A stretch of 64,000 nt of DNA from Chthonomonas calidirosea (GCA_020722705.1 DYKI01000008.1:8425-72424), one strand, 5' to 3'; shown: positions 25,054-34,172, counted from the first letter of the stretch. Translations and numbers: made by a program. The notes: generated by a model from the letters alone, not told the origin.

Positions 25054-26166
25054 ATGAACCGCCATCTCGGCGTCGCAGCGCTGGTCGTTGCCATGCTGGT
25101 TCTCGCCGCGGCTCAGGCACACCAACTGGGCCGGCCGACCGCTCGGTCACGCACGTTCCGGATGGGGTTCACGCCGTGGCCATCCGAACTGAGCGTCCGC
25201 GGTCTCAGAACCGCCGAGGAGTTCATCCAGAAGCATGGCGACCTCGTGTCGCTCATGTTCATCGGCGGCGTGCCGTGGCAGGAAGCGCTCGATGGCAAGC
25301 CGTTTTCGGCTGATGTGCAGAGCAAGCTCGCCTACAAGCCGCCCCGGGGGCACAAGCTGTTCGTGTCCATCTCGCCCCTCAACATGGGTCGGAACGGCCT
25401 GGCGCCCCACTGGGGGGAACGCGAGAACATGCCGCTTCCGGACGAGTGGGCCAAACGCCGTTTCAACGACCCGAAGGTGGTCCGCGCCATGACCGCATTC
25501 GCCCTCCGATCGGTTGCGGCCCTGAAGCCGGAATGGCTTGCCATCGGCGTCGAATCGAACGCCCTTCTGTCGCACGACAAGGCCGCCTGGCGTGACTACA
25601 AAGAGATGCACCGCGCCGTCTACGCCTCCGTCAAGCGGCGTCATCCCAGGCTCCCGGTCTTCTTCACGACCGAGGTGAACCACTACCTCGAGCGCGCGAC
25701 GGAGGCCCGGGGATCCGGTCAGGAACGCGAGGTTGCCGACCTGATGCGCCACAGCGACCTATTCGCGATGAGCTACTACCCGCATATGTCCTACGACACG
25801 CACTGGCCCATCCCGTCGGGCTTCTTCGACTTCGCCAAGCGGTTCCGGAAGCCGATCGCCGTGAGCGAGACGGGCATGTCCTCGAAGGCTGTCACCGTGA
25901 GAGGCCTGAAGCTGCGCGGCGATCCGGCCGACCAGAAGCAGTACTATGAAGCGCTGCTTGGCGCTGCATCTCGAGATCGGTACCGGTTTGTGGTCACTTT
26001 CTGCACGACCGACTATGACCGCCTGCTGCCGGCCCTTCCCGCCGAAGCCCGCGAGATCGCCAACATCTGGACCTATACCGGCCTGCAGACATCGGACGGC
26101 GCTCCGAAGCCGGCGCAGGAGGTCTGGGACCGATGGCGCCGAGTGCCTCTCGGCTCGGGGTTGTAG
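25054..26166 (+). CDS. Secreted clan-A-like glycoside hydrolase
   Basis: A 370-residue exported protein with a signal peptide (LGVAALVVAMLVLAAAQAHQ). The body is a TIM barrel reminiscent of GH53 and related clan GH-A enzymes: FRMGFTPWPSELSVRGLRTA, LVSLMFIGGVPWQEAL, KPEWLAIGVESNALL with a candidate acid/base Glu after the fourth strand, FFTTEVNHYLE, LFAMSYYPHMSYD, and PIAVSETGMSSKAV with a candidate nucleophile Glu after the seventh strand. Both Glu are retained, so activity is plausible; the substrate is unknown. It starts two bases after the nucleotidyltransferase stop, though a functional link is unlikely. It is convergent with the next gene, with one base between the stops. Confidence 0.72.
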   Translation: MNRHLGVAALVVAMLVLAAAQAHQLGRPTARSRTFRMGFTPWPSELSVRGLRTAEEFIQKHGDLVSLMFIGGVPWQEALDGKPFSADVQSKLAYKPPRGHKLFVSISPLNMGRNGLAPHWGERENMPLPDEWAKRRFNDPKVVRAMTAFALRSVAALKPEWLAIGVESNALLSHDKAAWRDYKEMHRAVYASVKRRHPRLPVFFTTEVNHYLERATEARGSGQEREVADLMRHSDLFAMSYYPHMSYDTHWPIPSGFFDFAKRFRKPIAVSETGMSSKAVTVRGLKLRGDPADQKQYYEALLGAASRDRYRFVVTFCTTDYDRLLPALPAEAREIANIWTYTGLQTSDGAPKPAQEVWDRWRRVPLGSGL

Positions 26167-26167
26167 G

Positions 26168-26689
26168 CTACCACCACCAGCGGTAGCCATATTGCCCGCG
26201 AGGGTCCGGCTTGTCCAGGTCGGTCCAGTCGGGCACCCAGCGGTATCGCAGCAGCCAGACAGCCCCGGAGGCGATGAGCAGTACGATGGCCCCGACGAGA
26301 TACCAGTAGGCTTGCCGCAGGCCGAAGACGACCGGACCGGCCGGGACGAAGCGATGGACGCTGCCGTAGTCCTCTCCTGTGAACTCGCCCCACAGAAGGA
26401 CGGCGCCCAGCAACAGCGCAATGGAGATCGCTCGGCACACCGAGGCTGCAATGCGTCCGCGGGAGCGTTCAGCTTCTTTGCGGCCTGCTTCCATGCGCGC
26501 ATGCTGCTGCTCGAGCGCGCGCTTCAGCTCGGCAGCCTCGGTGTGGTCCGGCTCGATGTCGAGCAATGCCTGGACGGCCCGAAGCGCCTCGGGAAGCTCG
26601 CCACGAACGCGATGGAGGTATGCCTGCCTCAGCAGGAAGTCGGCTGACCGATCGTCAAGCCCGGACGTCTTGCGTTGATTGGGTTTCAT
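26168..26689 (-). CDS. Small TPR protein with two C-terminal membrane segments
   Basis: A 173-residue protein. Residues 15-65 form a TPR-like pair (ADFLLRQAYLHRVRGELPEA, then QALLDIEPDHTEAAELKRAL) with a charged coiled segment after it (EQQHARMEAGRKEAERSRGR). Two membrane helices follow (ISIALLLGAVLLWGEF and YWYLVGAIVLLIASGAVWLL), and the tail is Trp/Tyr-rich (YGYRWWW). The TPR part would face the cytoplasm. No family or function is recognised. AGGAT lies 8 bp before ATG 26689. The gene is divergent from the alpha/beta hydrolase. Confidence 0.7.
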   Translation of the reverse strand: MKPNQRKTSGLDDRSADFLLRQAYLHRVRGELPEALRAVQALLDIEPDHTEAAELKRALEQQHARMEAGRKEAERSRGRIAASVCRAISIALLLGAVLLWGEFTGEDYGSVHRFVPAGPVVFGLRQAYWYLVGAIVLLIASGAVWLLRYRWVPDWTDLDKPDPRGQYGYRWWW

Positions 26690-26740
26690 CGCCGTTATCC
26701 TATTCTACACGGCTTCGAGCGCTGCGGTATCATGCCATCC

Positions 26741-27802
26741 ATGACCGAATCAGCCGACAGCGTGGGCACCCGAAGCTACCACGACATCGAAGCGCCTGCC
26801 ATCGAATGGGAAGCGCCTCGAACCGGGGCCGAGTGGCAGGCTCGACGTCGCACGGTCGTTCGCGTCCTGCGGAGAGCGCTGGGCGCACTTCCGGCGCGAC
26901 CCCGCCTCCCGGATGTCGAGACCGTTTCCACGGAAGATGCGGGCACCTGCCGCATCGAACGATTCCGGTTCCACAACGGCGTTGACGCCACCGTGCCGGG
27001 CATTCTGGTCATTCCTCATGGCCTCCGGTCTCCTGCGCCGGCCATCCAGTTTCTCCATCAGCACGGGGGGCATTACGGCTCGGGCGGCAAATCGGAGATG
27101 CTCAGAGACGGCTGGCCTGTCGAGGGTACCGCAGCCGAGGCGCTTACGCGACGCGGCTATGTTGTGATCGCAATAGATGCCTACTGCTTCGGCGAGCGTT
27201 CCGGCCATGGCCCCGGCGGACTGCGCGAAACCGGTGCGGCGGAGGAGGCGTCCCTTTTCAAGACGCACCTCTGGCGCGGGCGCACGCTCTGGGGCATGAT
27301 GCTGCGCGATGAGCAGATGGCGCTGGACTACCTGTGCTCGAGGCCCGAGGTGGATGCGACGCGCATCGGGACGTTCGGCATGAGCATGGGAAGCACGCGT
27401 GCATGGTGGCTCGCGGCACTGGATCGCCGGATACGGGCGACCGTCGCCGTCGCGTGCCTGACCCGTTATCAGGAGTTGATCAGCGCAGGCGCGCCGGCTG
27501 CACACGGGATCTACTACTTCGTTCCGGGCATTCTTCGGCACTTCGATTCCGAGAGCATCGTTGCCTGCATCGCTCCGCGGGCTCTGCTGACTCTGACGGG
27601 CGACAGCGACGACGGATCACCAGCAAGCGGAGTGCGCAAGATCAACGCTGCGGTGGCATCGGTATACGATGTGCTTGGCGCATCGGATCGGTTCAGGGCA
27701 GTCGTGTATGCCCGGACCGGGCATGTGTTCACAGACGAGATGTGGGCAGAAACACTCGCGTGGCTCGATCGGCATCTGTGCATGGCCCTGGAAGGGCGCT
27801 GA
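26741..27802 (+). CDS. Alpha/beta hydrolase (acetyl-xylan-esterase/dienelactone-hydrolase-like)
   Basis: A 353-residue cytoplasmic hydrolase. Catalytic residues are visible: nucleophile Ser in GTFGMSMGSTRAWW, Asp in TLTGDSDDGSP and His in YARTGHVFTDEMW. The N-terminal region (VDATVPGILVIPHGLRSPAP, then IQFLHQHGGHYGSGG) resembles the Abhydrolase_7 and acetyl-xylan-esterase group, where it forms the oxyanion hole. Likely substrates are ester-bearing sugars or small esters. No ribosome-binding site is seen. TATCAT at 26728-26733 followed by seven bases and ATG 26741 suggests a leaderless start, although no -35 box was found; ATG 26732 is the alternative. The AI-2E gene begins six bases after its stop. 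Confidence 0.85.
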   Translation: MTESADSVGTRSYHDIEAPAIEWEAPRTGAEWQARRRTVVRVLRRALGALPARPRLPDVETVSTEDAGTCRIERFRFHNGVDATVPGILVIPHGLRSPAPAIQFLHQHGGHYGSGGKSEMLRDGWPVEGTAAEALTRRGYVVIAIDAYCFGERSGHGPGGLRETGAAEEASLFKTHLWRGRTLWGMMLRDEQMALDYLCSRPEVDATRIGTFGMSMGSTRAWWLAALDRRIRATVAVACLTRYQELISAGAPAAHGIYYFVPGILRHFDSESIVACIAPRALLTLTGDSDDGSPASGVRKINAAVASVYDVLGASDRFRAVVYARTGHVFTDEMWAETLAWLDRHLCMALEGR

Positions 27803-27807
27803 CGGCA

Positions 27808-28884
27808 TTGGACGGCGAACGCGTGGTCACGATCCGCAATCTTCGATCGCTGGTGATCTGGGCGCTGGCAGGATATCTCCTCCTCAGGCTCGGAGAGGCC
27901 GTCGCGCAGGCGCTGCTGATCTTCGGCGTGGCCATCTTCGGGGCAACGGTACTGGACGGTCCCATCCGGCACCTCGACCGGCGAGGCCTCTCGCGGGCTT
28001 CCTCGGTCGCGATTATCCTGCTGCTGGCTGCCATCGTGGCGACGACCGTGGTCCTCGTGTCGGCCAGGCCGCTGATGATCGAGCTCCGCGACATTGTCGA
28101 GAAGGCCCCGGACTACGGTCAGGCCATCGAGCGACGCGTCAAGGAGTACGCCGGTCAGTATCCTTTCATCGGTGAACAGCTCACGAACGGCGGCGTGTCT
28201 GCCACACTGAGTTCGTTCGGACGCAGTGTGGCTTCGAGGCTCGGGAAGCTCTCCGTCAGTCTGCTGAGCGGTCTGCTCGCTGGGGTCCTGATCTTCGTCA
28301 CGGCGCTCTACGCCGTCGTGGACCCCAAGCCGCTCGTGCGCGGGGTTGTGATGGCCGCTCCGCGCTCGTATCAGCGCGTGACCTTGAGGATCGTTGTCGG
28401 GATCAGCGAACAGGTGCAGGCATGGGCACGGGCGACGCTATGGCTGATGCTGATCGTCGGCGTCGCCTGCGGAATCGGGCTATGGGCCATCGGTGTGCGC
28501 TCGGCACTCCTCTTCGGCGTGCTCGCAGGTATCGGAGAGGCGATCCCGACCATCGGCCCCATCCTCACGGCAATACCGCCGGCTCTGGTGGCATTCGCCG
28601 ACGATCCGGTGAAAGCCCTCTGGGTCCTGGTGCTCTTCCTGGTTGTTCAGCAGCTTGAGCAGCAGATTCTGGTGCCCAGGATCATGGCCGCCGCGCTGAA
28701 GCTGCACCCCGTGTCGGTCCTCTTCTTCGTCGTGGCTCTCGGTGGCGTTCTTGGGCCGCTCGGGATTCTGCTGGCCACGCCGCTGGCCGCCGCCATCAAG
28801 GTCGCCAACCGGGAGCTTCGCGCCGATGCCGAACGCAAGCGACGGCACGATGCGCGTTTGGCAGAGGAGGAATCCACGAAGTGA
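27808..28884 (+). CDS. AI-2E/PerM family transporter
   Basis: A polytopic membrane protein of about 358 residues in the AI-2E (YdiK/PerM/TqsA) family. Membrane segments are visible at RSLVIWALAGYLLL, ALLIFGVAIFGATVL, SVAIILLLAAIVATTVVLV, LLSGLLAGVLIFVTALYAV, LWLMLIVGVACGIGLWAIGV, LLFGVLAGIGEAIPTIGPIL, ALWVLVLFLVVQQLEQQILV and LFFVVALGGVLGPLGILLATPL. The motif IPTIGPILTAIPPALVAF and the late VQQLEQQILVPRIM are hallmark features. Members export small molecules or sodium; the substrate here is unknown. TTG 27808 follows GAAGGG by 11 bp; GTG 27823 is an alternative. It overlaps the next gene through TGATG. Confidence 0.85.
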   Translation: MDGERVVTIRNLRSLVIWALAGYLLLRLGEAVAQALLIFGVAIFGATVLDGPIRHLDRRGLSRASSVAIILLLAAIVATTVVLVSARPLMIELRDIVEKAPDYGQAIERRVKEYAGQYPFIGEQLTNGGVSATLSSFGRSVASRLGKLSVSLLSGLLAGVLIFVTALYAVVDPKPLVRGVVMAAPRSYQRVTLRIVVGISEQVQAWARATLWLMLIVGVACGIGLWAIGVRSALLFGVLAGIGEAIPTIGPILTAIPPALVAFADDPVKALWVLVLFLVVQQLEQQILVPRIMAAALKLHPVSVLFFVVALGGVLGPLGILLATPLAAAIKVANRELRADAERKRRHDARLAEEESTK

Positions 28885-30083
28885 TGCGAGCAGCAGGCTG
28901 GGGCCTTTTGGCCCTTGTCGCCGTTTGGAGTGCGCGGGGAGGATCCGATTGGCCGCGGTTTCGGGGTCCCGCGGGTGATGGCATTTCGACCGAACGGGGC
29001 ATCCGCAAGGATTGGAAAGCGCGCCCTCCGGCGATCCTCTGGCGCGTTGACATGGGCGACGACGGCTACGCCGGACCCTCGGTCGCTGGCGGAACGGTGT
29101 TCATCGTTGACCATCAGGGCGAAAACGACGTTGTTCGTGCGCTCGATCTGAAGACCGGCAAAGAGCGTTGGCGCTGCCCGTATGCCGAGGGCAGCCGCAA
29201 CGTCTACGGGTTCGCGCGGGCCACGCCGACGGTCGCGAACGGAAGAGTGTACACGCTGAGCCGAGAGGGTCGCCTGCTGTGCCTCGATGCTCGCAATGGG
29301 CGGCTCGTCTGGCAGGTGCATCTCAAGGCGGATCTCAAGGGCGAGTCGCCCATGTGGGGCTATGCCGCGCCGCCGCTGCTCGATGGAAAGCGCCTGATCG
29401 TCTGGCCCGGAGGCAAGCAAGGGGCCATGGCCGCCCTCGATCCGGATACGGGCAAGGCGCTGCTGCGCGGAGGAGCCGATGATGTACCGGGCTACGGCAT
29501 GCCCGTGGCTGCCACGCTTGCCGGCAGGCGGCAATACGTGATGACCGTCTGGAAGGGCTTCGTCGGCGTAGCCGCGGATACGGGCGACGTGCTGTGGCGC
29601 ATACCCTGGGCGACGACCGACGGCACCAACGTCGCGTGCCCGATTGTGATCGGTGACAGCGTTTTCGTGACCAGTTCCTACGACATGGGCTGCGCGCTCT
29701 ACCGCATAGGGCCGTCGGGTCCGGAAGAGCGATGGCGCAACAAGGAGCTGCGCGCACACATGAACACGCCCGTTCTGCTTGGCGGCAATCTCTACGGTAT
29801 CGGTGATCCGACGTACCTCGTGTGTCTCGACCCGGCCACCGGCAAGGCTCGGTGGAAGGAGCCAGGCTTCGAGAAGGGCGGTCTGGTTGCCGTTGACGGC
29901 GTGCTGATTGCGATGCATGGAGGCCGCGGCGACGTCGTCATGGTGAAGGTTAACCCGGATCGGTACGAGGAACTCGGGCGCTTCACCCCGCTCGGCGGGC
30001 AGAGCTGGAGCCCACCCATCGTCGCCGACGGAAAGCTCATCGTCCGCAACCGCAAGACGCTCGCGTGCATTGACCTGAAGTAA
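28884..30083 (+). CDS. Exported PQQ-like beta-propeller protein
   Basis: A 399-residue protein with a short signal peptide (MRAAGWGLLALVAVWSARGG) and then WD/PQQ-like repeats. The opening DWPRFRGPAGDGISTE is the standard start of this exported family. Repeated blade motifs include VVRALDLKTGKERWRCPY, LLCLDARNGRLVWQVHL, MAALDPDTGKALLRGG, VGVAADTGDVLWRIPW and LVCLDPATGKARWKEP. No quinone-binding residues or haem motif are evident, so it is probably a BamB-like scaffold or a binding protein rather than a dehydrogenase. GAGGAGGAATCC inside the preceding gene is a good ribosome-binding site; GTG 28881 is an alternative start. A remnant of a related gene is at 37331. Confidence 0.87.
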   Translation: MRAAGWGLLALVAVWSARGGSDWPRFRGPAGDGISTERGIRKDWKARPPAILWRVDMGDDGYAGPSVAGGTVFIVDHQGENDVVRALDLKTGKERWRCPYAEGSRNVYGFARATPTVANGRVYTLSREGRLLCLDARNGRLVWQVHLKADLKGESPMWGYAAPPLLDGKRLIVWPGGKQGAMAALDPDTGKALLRGGADDVPGYGMPVAATLAGRRQYVMTVWKGFVGVAADTGDVLWRIPWATTDGTNVACPIVIGDSVFVTSSYDMGCALYRIGPSGPEERWRNKELRAHMNTPVLLGGNLYGIGDPTYLVCLDPATGKARWKEPGFEKGGLVAVDGVLIAMHGGRGDVVMVKVNPDRYEELGRFTPLGGQSWSPPIVADGKLIVRNRKTLACIDLK

Positions 30084-30140
30084 GCGGCGCACCCCGGTTG
30101 GGGGTCCGCATCCGGTCGTCTCTCAGTCGCGGCCGATGGG

Positions 30141-32369
30141 CTACGGCGCAGCGATGCGTACCGGCCTGTTGGCCTGCGTGGTGAACCGGCCGCCCGCGAG
30201 CGCTCCCCGGATACCGCCCGTGTCACAGACGATCGTCGTCGCATCGGGCTCGGTCAGCGCCTCCCAGGTGCCGCCCTTCAGGTCGAGCGACAGCCACGGA
30301 CGCCCGCCATGCTCAATGAGCAGACCACTCGCCGCGGCACTGCCGCCGGTGAGCACAGGAGCTCCGCCGACAGCAGCGATCTTGAACCTGCCCGGGGCCT
30401 TGCCGGGCTGCGCTTCGATACGCTGGCCTGTGTTGACGGCTTCCGTCACCATCGTGGCAAGCCGGCGTCGTGATTGCCCCAGGGGCCTGCCATCGAGGGA
30501 CACGATCATCAGCGCGCCGATCGGTGAGGCCGTTGTGAGCCGCCATGTCGGCTGCCCCGGCACACGGACGTACCATGACTTCTTGCCAATCTCGCCCGCG
30601 ATGACCATGGTCCTCGGCGTTGCCACGGTCAGCACCCCTTCCGCGGTGCAGCGGACGATCTGGCTCGTCGAGGAGACCAGCGGTGTGGGCAGATTCGCCC
30701 TGCGGGAGGAAGTGCGCGTACGACCGATGCCGGATGAGACCCTGCTGCGCCAGGCCGACATCATCCGCGCGTCAATGGCTGCGTCGAAGCGAGACGCCTC
30801 CGCCCTGGTGTACGACACCGAGATGGGTCCGCCGCCCGGGCTGATGTCGCCCCGCATGAACGCGAGCCCGCAAGGCCCGAACAGACGCCATACGGTGGGA
30901 TCGGCCTCGTGGGCAAAATCGGAGAGCGCCGGACGGCCTGATCGTGGAGCGATCGTACGGTAGCCGAAAAGCAGGAGCCCGTCAAGGTCCTGCAAGGCGG
31001 CGTAGGCCATCGTCTCCGGTCCCGAGACCGCCCGGAATCGGTTCGGCCAGGGCTGAGCCCACTCACGGATCACCACCGGCTTGCGGCCCCATCGGAGCGC
31101 GGCCATCCACGGAGCGCTGCCGTAGACCGACGCCGATCGGAGCGGATTGCTATCGTTGAAGAACAGACTGCCGACCCACTCTTTGCCTGCGAATGTCGGG
31201 TGATCATGGAACCGGTTGCCCGCCGTGAAGTCGAGGCTTGTCCACGATGCGGCGTCGGCGATGTATTCGTTGGACGTGACAGCCGTCACCGGCACGCGCA
31301 ACCCGATGGAGCGCAGGTAGGCGCGCATGGTGCTGAAGTAGGTCCGCTGCACATCGGTCAGAAACCGGACGTACTCGGAAGCCCGCGCCAAGTGTACGGA
31401 GCCCTCTGCCGGCAGAGTCGGGATGCGCACACTGTTGCGCCGAGGGTCCTCGTTTGGGGCGAGGCTCCCGGCGCCCCAGGCCCGTGCAAGGCCTTTCCTA
31501 TCCTTGTAATGCCTGACGAGCCACCGGTTCCATTGCCGTGCAAGCTCACGCCCATAGGTCACCAGCGAAGCATCGGCATCCCCTCTCCCGCGCACATCAG
31601 GCCCCGGCTTCGCACCCTGCGTCGGGCTCGGGAGAGGAAAGGGTGAGGGCAAGTACGATGCTTTGCGCAGGCGCTCTGTCTCGCCGCGCCTCAAGAAGAA
31701 CCCGCTCTCGTTGCATAGCTCAACAACGGCCAGGGCCGGATCGTCAACGTAACGCTTGCCAGTGTACGGATTCCGATGCGTCAAGAGACGCTGCGCGTAC
31801 TCCTTCTGTGCGCGGATCAGCGAAGGGTCGAACATGGCATAGGGCCTGCCTGCGCGTCCTATGCTGCCTGCTCCGGCAACTCCGTCAGCGGCATTGAACT
31901 CGCGCAGATCGAGCAAGTTCAGGTAGGCGTAGATGCCTCGCTTCGCGATCACCGCAAGCCACCGGTCGAGCCTGTCGAGACGATCGGGGTCCAGTCCGCC
32001 CCCATCGCTCCGAAGGATGCCGCCTGGAGCATCGAGCGCCTCGAACCGGACCATGTTGGCACCGGACCGCGACAGGATGTCGGCCACTCGCTCCATGGTC
32101 TGATCATCAACAAAGACACTGCGCCGACTGATGTTCACGCCCCAGAAACGGACGCGACGGCCATTCGGCCATGCGAACCGGCCATTACGGTCAACCGTCA
32201 GAAATCCATGCCGGCCCGCAGGCGGGTCGAGCAGAAACGAGAAATCGGCCAGTGACGAACTGGGTTCGATGCCCGTATCCAAGTCATAGCGTCCCGACGA
32301 AGCGCCGAGGAAGCTCGCCATGATGACGGTCAGCGATATCGCGCCGACAGCGCTCTTGTAGGCTATCAT
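30141..32369 (-). CDS. Secreted clan-A glycoside hydrolase with an inserted repeat
   Basis: A 742-residue exported enzyme. The N-terminus is a signal peptide (GAISLTVIMASFLGASSG). The catalytic TIM barrel begins at about 70 (RVRFWGVNISRRSVFVDD, SGANMVRFEALD), has the acid/base Glu in LAVVELCNESGFF and the probable nucleophile Glu in PVVIREWAQPWPN, and ends with DGLLLFGYRT. The C-terminal 200 residues form beta-sandwich domains. Between GETERLRKASYL and LVTYGRELARQW lies a Pro/Gly-rich insert (PSPFPLPSPTQGAKPGPDVR) that corresponds to a dispersed repeat in the DNA (31581-31650) and is unlike the rest of the fold. The substrate is unknown. GGAGCG precedes ATG 32369. Confidence 0.8.
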   Translation of the reverse strand: MIAYKSAVGAISLTVIMASFLGASSGRYDLDTGIEPSSSLADFSFLLDPPAGRHGFLTVDRNGRFAWPNGRRVRFWGVNISRRSVFVDDQTMERVADILSRSGANMVRFEALDAPGGILRSDGGGLDPDRLDRLDRWLAVIAKRGIYAYLNLLDLREFNAADGVAGAGSIGRAGRPYAMFDPSLIRAQKEYAQRLLTHRNPYTGKRYVDDPALAVVELCNESGFFLRRGETERLRKASYLPSPFPLPSPTQGAKPGPDVRGRGDADASLVTYGRELARQWNRWLVRHYKDRKGLARAWGAGSLAPNEDPRRNSVRIPTLPAEGSVHLARASEYVRFLTDVQRTYFSTMRAYLRSIGLRVPVTAVTSNEYIADAASWTSLDFTAGNRFHDHPTFAGKEWVGSLFFNDSNPLRSASVYGSAPWMAALRWGRKPVVIREWAQPWPNRFRAVSGPETMAYAALQDLDGLLLFGYRTIAPRSGRPALSDFAHEADPTVWRLFGPCGLAFMRGDISPGGGPISVSYTRAEASRFDAAIDARMMSAWRSRVSSGIGRTRTSSRRANLPTPLVSSTSQIVRCTAEGVLTVATPRTMVIAGEIGKKSWYVRVPGQPTWRLTTASPIGALMIVSLDGRPLGQSRRRLATMVTEAVNTGQRIEAQPGKAPGRFKIAAVGGAPVLTGGSAAASGLLIEHGGRPWLSLDLKGGTWEALTEPDATTIVCDTGGIRGALAGGRFTTQANRPVRIAAP
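31581..31650. repeat. CCTCTCCCG...CGGGAGAGG dispersed element inside the hydrolase gene (family D)
   Basis: A perfect 9-bp inverted repeat (CCTCTCCCG 31582-31590; CGGGAGAGG 31629-31637) encloses a 38-base loop, followed by AAAGGGTGAGGGC. In the minus-strand gene it is read as the Pro/Gly-rich insert. The style is that of intergenic repeats that occur in multiple copies in large high-GC genomes; only one full copy is seen in this window. Confidence 0.6.
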
Positions 32370-32454
32370 GAATCGCTCCAGCTCGCATTATGGCCGGAAG
32401 TCCCGTCGCCCATGATGTGACCGAGACGTGAACGCACTCGAGAGGATCGTACCC

Positions 32455-32985
32455 ATGCGACTGCATGCCATATCCATAGGGCTCGTATGCGCCCTGCTTG
32501 CTCCCCAGATCGGCGCCCATGCCCAGAAGTCGAAGGCCACGGCCTCCGTGAAGGCCCCTAGCGCAGCGAACCGGTTCGTGACCGTCGTCGAGTTCCAGCG
32601 CGCCAGGCGCGCCGCAGGCACCAACGTGAGCATCGAAGGGTACGTTGTCCTTTCACAGCCGGTCGGTAGCCGATCGGCTCGGCTGAACCTGGTGGACTCG
32701 ACCGACAAAGTCCTGAGCGCGCTTGAGGCGAAGCAATCGGCCAAGACCGCTGTGCGCTGCAGCGTTCCTCTCGGCAGCAAGCGGAAGCCGCGTTGGGCGA
32801 TGACGGCGAAGGGGCTGCATAAGCTCTGCATGTACACCGTCAAGGGCAAACGATGCGTGGCCGTCAACGACAGCCCGGTTAAGATCCGCATTCAGGGCAA
32901 AGTCGGCAAAGACAGGGTCAGTCTGGCAACGGTCACGAAGATCGAGTACCACGACGATTTTGGCGAGTGGCGCGAGCTGAAGTGA
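32455..32985 (+). CDS. Secreted small protein with OB-like beta fold, unknown function
   Basis: A 176-residue exported protein with a signal peptide (MRLHAISIGLVCALLAPQIGA) and a basic linker (QKSKATASVKAPSAA). The body has the strand pattern of an OB-like domain: NVSIEGYVVLSQPVGS, ARLNLVDSTDKVL, then KIRIQGKVGKDRVSLATVTK. No family is recognised. GAGAGGA lies upstream of ATG 32455; the open frame extends 27 bp further but the extra residues lack signal character. It is divergent from the glycoside hydrolase and followed by the PrsA-like gene, which has its own promoter. Confidence 0.65.
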   Translation: MRLHAISIGLVCALLAPQIGAHAQKSKATASVKAPSAANRFVTVVEFQRARRAAGTNVSIEGYVVLSQPVGSRSARLNLVDSTDKVLSALEAKQSAKTAVRCSVPLGSKRKPRWAMTAKGLHKLCMYTVKGKRCVAVNDSPVKIRIQGKVGKDRVSLATVTKIEYHDDFGEWRELK

Positions 32986-33024
32986 CCGTTCGCGGCCGCC
33001 CGGCAGCCGAGGGGTCCCGTTGGT

Positions 33025-33054
33025 TTGACGGGGCGTTTTGGCCCATGTTATACT
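33025..33054 (+). promoter_or_regulatory. Extended -10 sigma70-type promoter of the prsA-mazG pair
   Basis: TTGACG (33025-33030), an 18-bp spacer, then TATACT (33049-33054) preceded by TG one base away (extended -10 form). It lies 65 bp before the TTG start of the isomerase gene and within no other gene. Confidence 0.7.
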
Positions 33055-33119
33055 GCGCTCCGTGCATCATGCCCGGGGTGCGTGTGGTAAGCGTTCGCCC
33101 TCGGCGGGGAGAAAATACG

Positions 33120-34172
33120 TTGACACGTTTTGTCGTAAGCGTTTTGGCCGCGATCGGCCTGGCTGTCGCCGTGGCGGGCTGCGGCGGTCCGAAGGTGATT
33201 GCCCGCGTCAACAATGAAACGATCACCGAGAAGGATTATTACGACCGCCTGCAGCAGGTTGACGCGGTCGAGTTGGGGGCATCCGCACAGATGCGTGGAC
33301 CGGCGCTTGCCGGCGAGTTCGCCATGCAGGCCCTGATTACCGAGAAGGTCGTCCTCCAACTCGCGGCCCAGAAGGGCGCAACGCCCACCGATGCCGAGAT
33401 CGCCGGCTACATGGCTTTCGCCAAGAGGTACCCGCAGGCCGTCGGTCCGGGAGCACAGAATCCCTTCCGATCCGAGGCGGCCGCTCGTCGGGAGGCCAGG
33501 CTTCAGGTCGCCATCCGCAATCTCACGGCCAAGCCGCTCAACATCACCGCGGCTGAGATTCAGGACGAGTACAACAAGGCCAAGCAGTCGCTTGTCGAGC
33601 CGCGGCAGTATCGCCTGCGCCTGATCGAGGTCGCAAGCGAGAGCAAGGCGAAAGATGCTCTGGCGCAGCTCGCGAAGGGCATCTCGTTCGAAACAGTTGC
33701 GCTGACTCAATCGGATGATCCCGTGGCCAAGGCACGAAGCGGCGATGTCGGATTCATGCCGGAACCCAGCATCCCGCCGCTGCTCCTTGACGCCATCAAG
33801 AAGCTCAAGCCCGGCGAGTACACCAAGCAAGCGATTCGAGTGGCGGCGCCTCCATCGCCGCAGGGTCAGCGGGCGCCCGTCGGTCCGCACTGGCTCGTGG
33901 CCCAACTGGTCGAGATCAAGGAGCCCAGGCAGATACCGCTGGAAGAGATCAAGTACGGCATCGAGAATGCGCTGATCAATAAGAAGGACCCCAATGCCGG
34001 GCAGCGGGTGTCGGGGTTGCTGCGTGACTTCATGAAGGGCGCGAAGATCGAGGTCACGCTCAAGGGCTATGAGGATCTGGCCAAGAAACTCAAAGAGAGC
34101 GCCCAGGCCCCGGTTGTCCCTCCAGGAGCGGCGTCCCCTCCCGCGGTCCCAGCCCAACGTCCCAGGCCGTGA
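33120..34172 (+). CDS. SurA/PrsA-type peptidyl-prolyl isomerase lipoprotein
   Basis: A 350-residue periplasmic or surface chaperone. The lipoprotein signal is LTRFVVSVLAAIGLAVAVAG followed by the lipid-anchored Cys. The SurA_N-like helical region is at about 28-165 (VIARVNNETITEKDYYDRLQ, MQALITEKVVLQLAAQKG, PTDAEIAGYMAFAKRYPQ). The parvulin domain is at about 180-290 (RQYRLRLIEVASESKAKDAL, LTQSDDPVAKARSGDVGFMP, LKPGEYTKQAIRV), and a Pro/Ala-rich tail closes the protein. The start is TTG 33120: GGGGAG precedes it and it gives a perfect lipoprotein signal. It shares a GTGA overlap with the mazG-like gene, so the two are coupled. Confidence 0.88.
   Translation: MTRFVVSVLAAIGLAVAVAGCGGPKVIARVNNETITEKDYYDRLQQVDAVELGASAQMRGPALAGEFAMQALITEKVVLQLAAQKGATPTDAEIAGYMAFAKRYPQAVGPGAQNPFRSEAAARREARLQVAIRNLTAKPLNITAAEIQDEYNKAKQSLVEPRQYRLRLIEVASESKAKDALAQLAKGISFETVALTQSDDPVAKARSGDVGFMPEPSIPPLLLDAIKKLKPGEYTKQAIRVAAPPSPQGQRAPVGPHWLVAQLVEIKEPRQIPLEEIKYGIENALINKKDPNAGQRVSGLLRDFMKGAKIEVTLKGYEDLAKKLKESAQAPVVPPGAASPPAVPAQRPRP

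Noticed and set aside
31457-31475. A GGGCGAGGCTCCCG stretch in the hydrolase gene resembling family B.
   Set aside because: Only 14 bases match, and the residues (WGAGSLAP) fit a normal barrel loop, so chance is likely.
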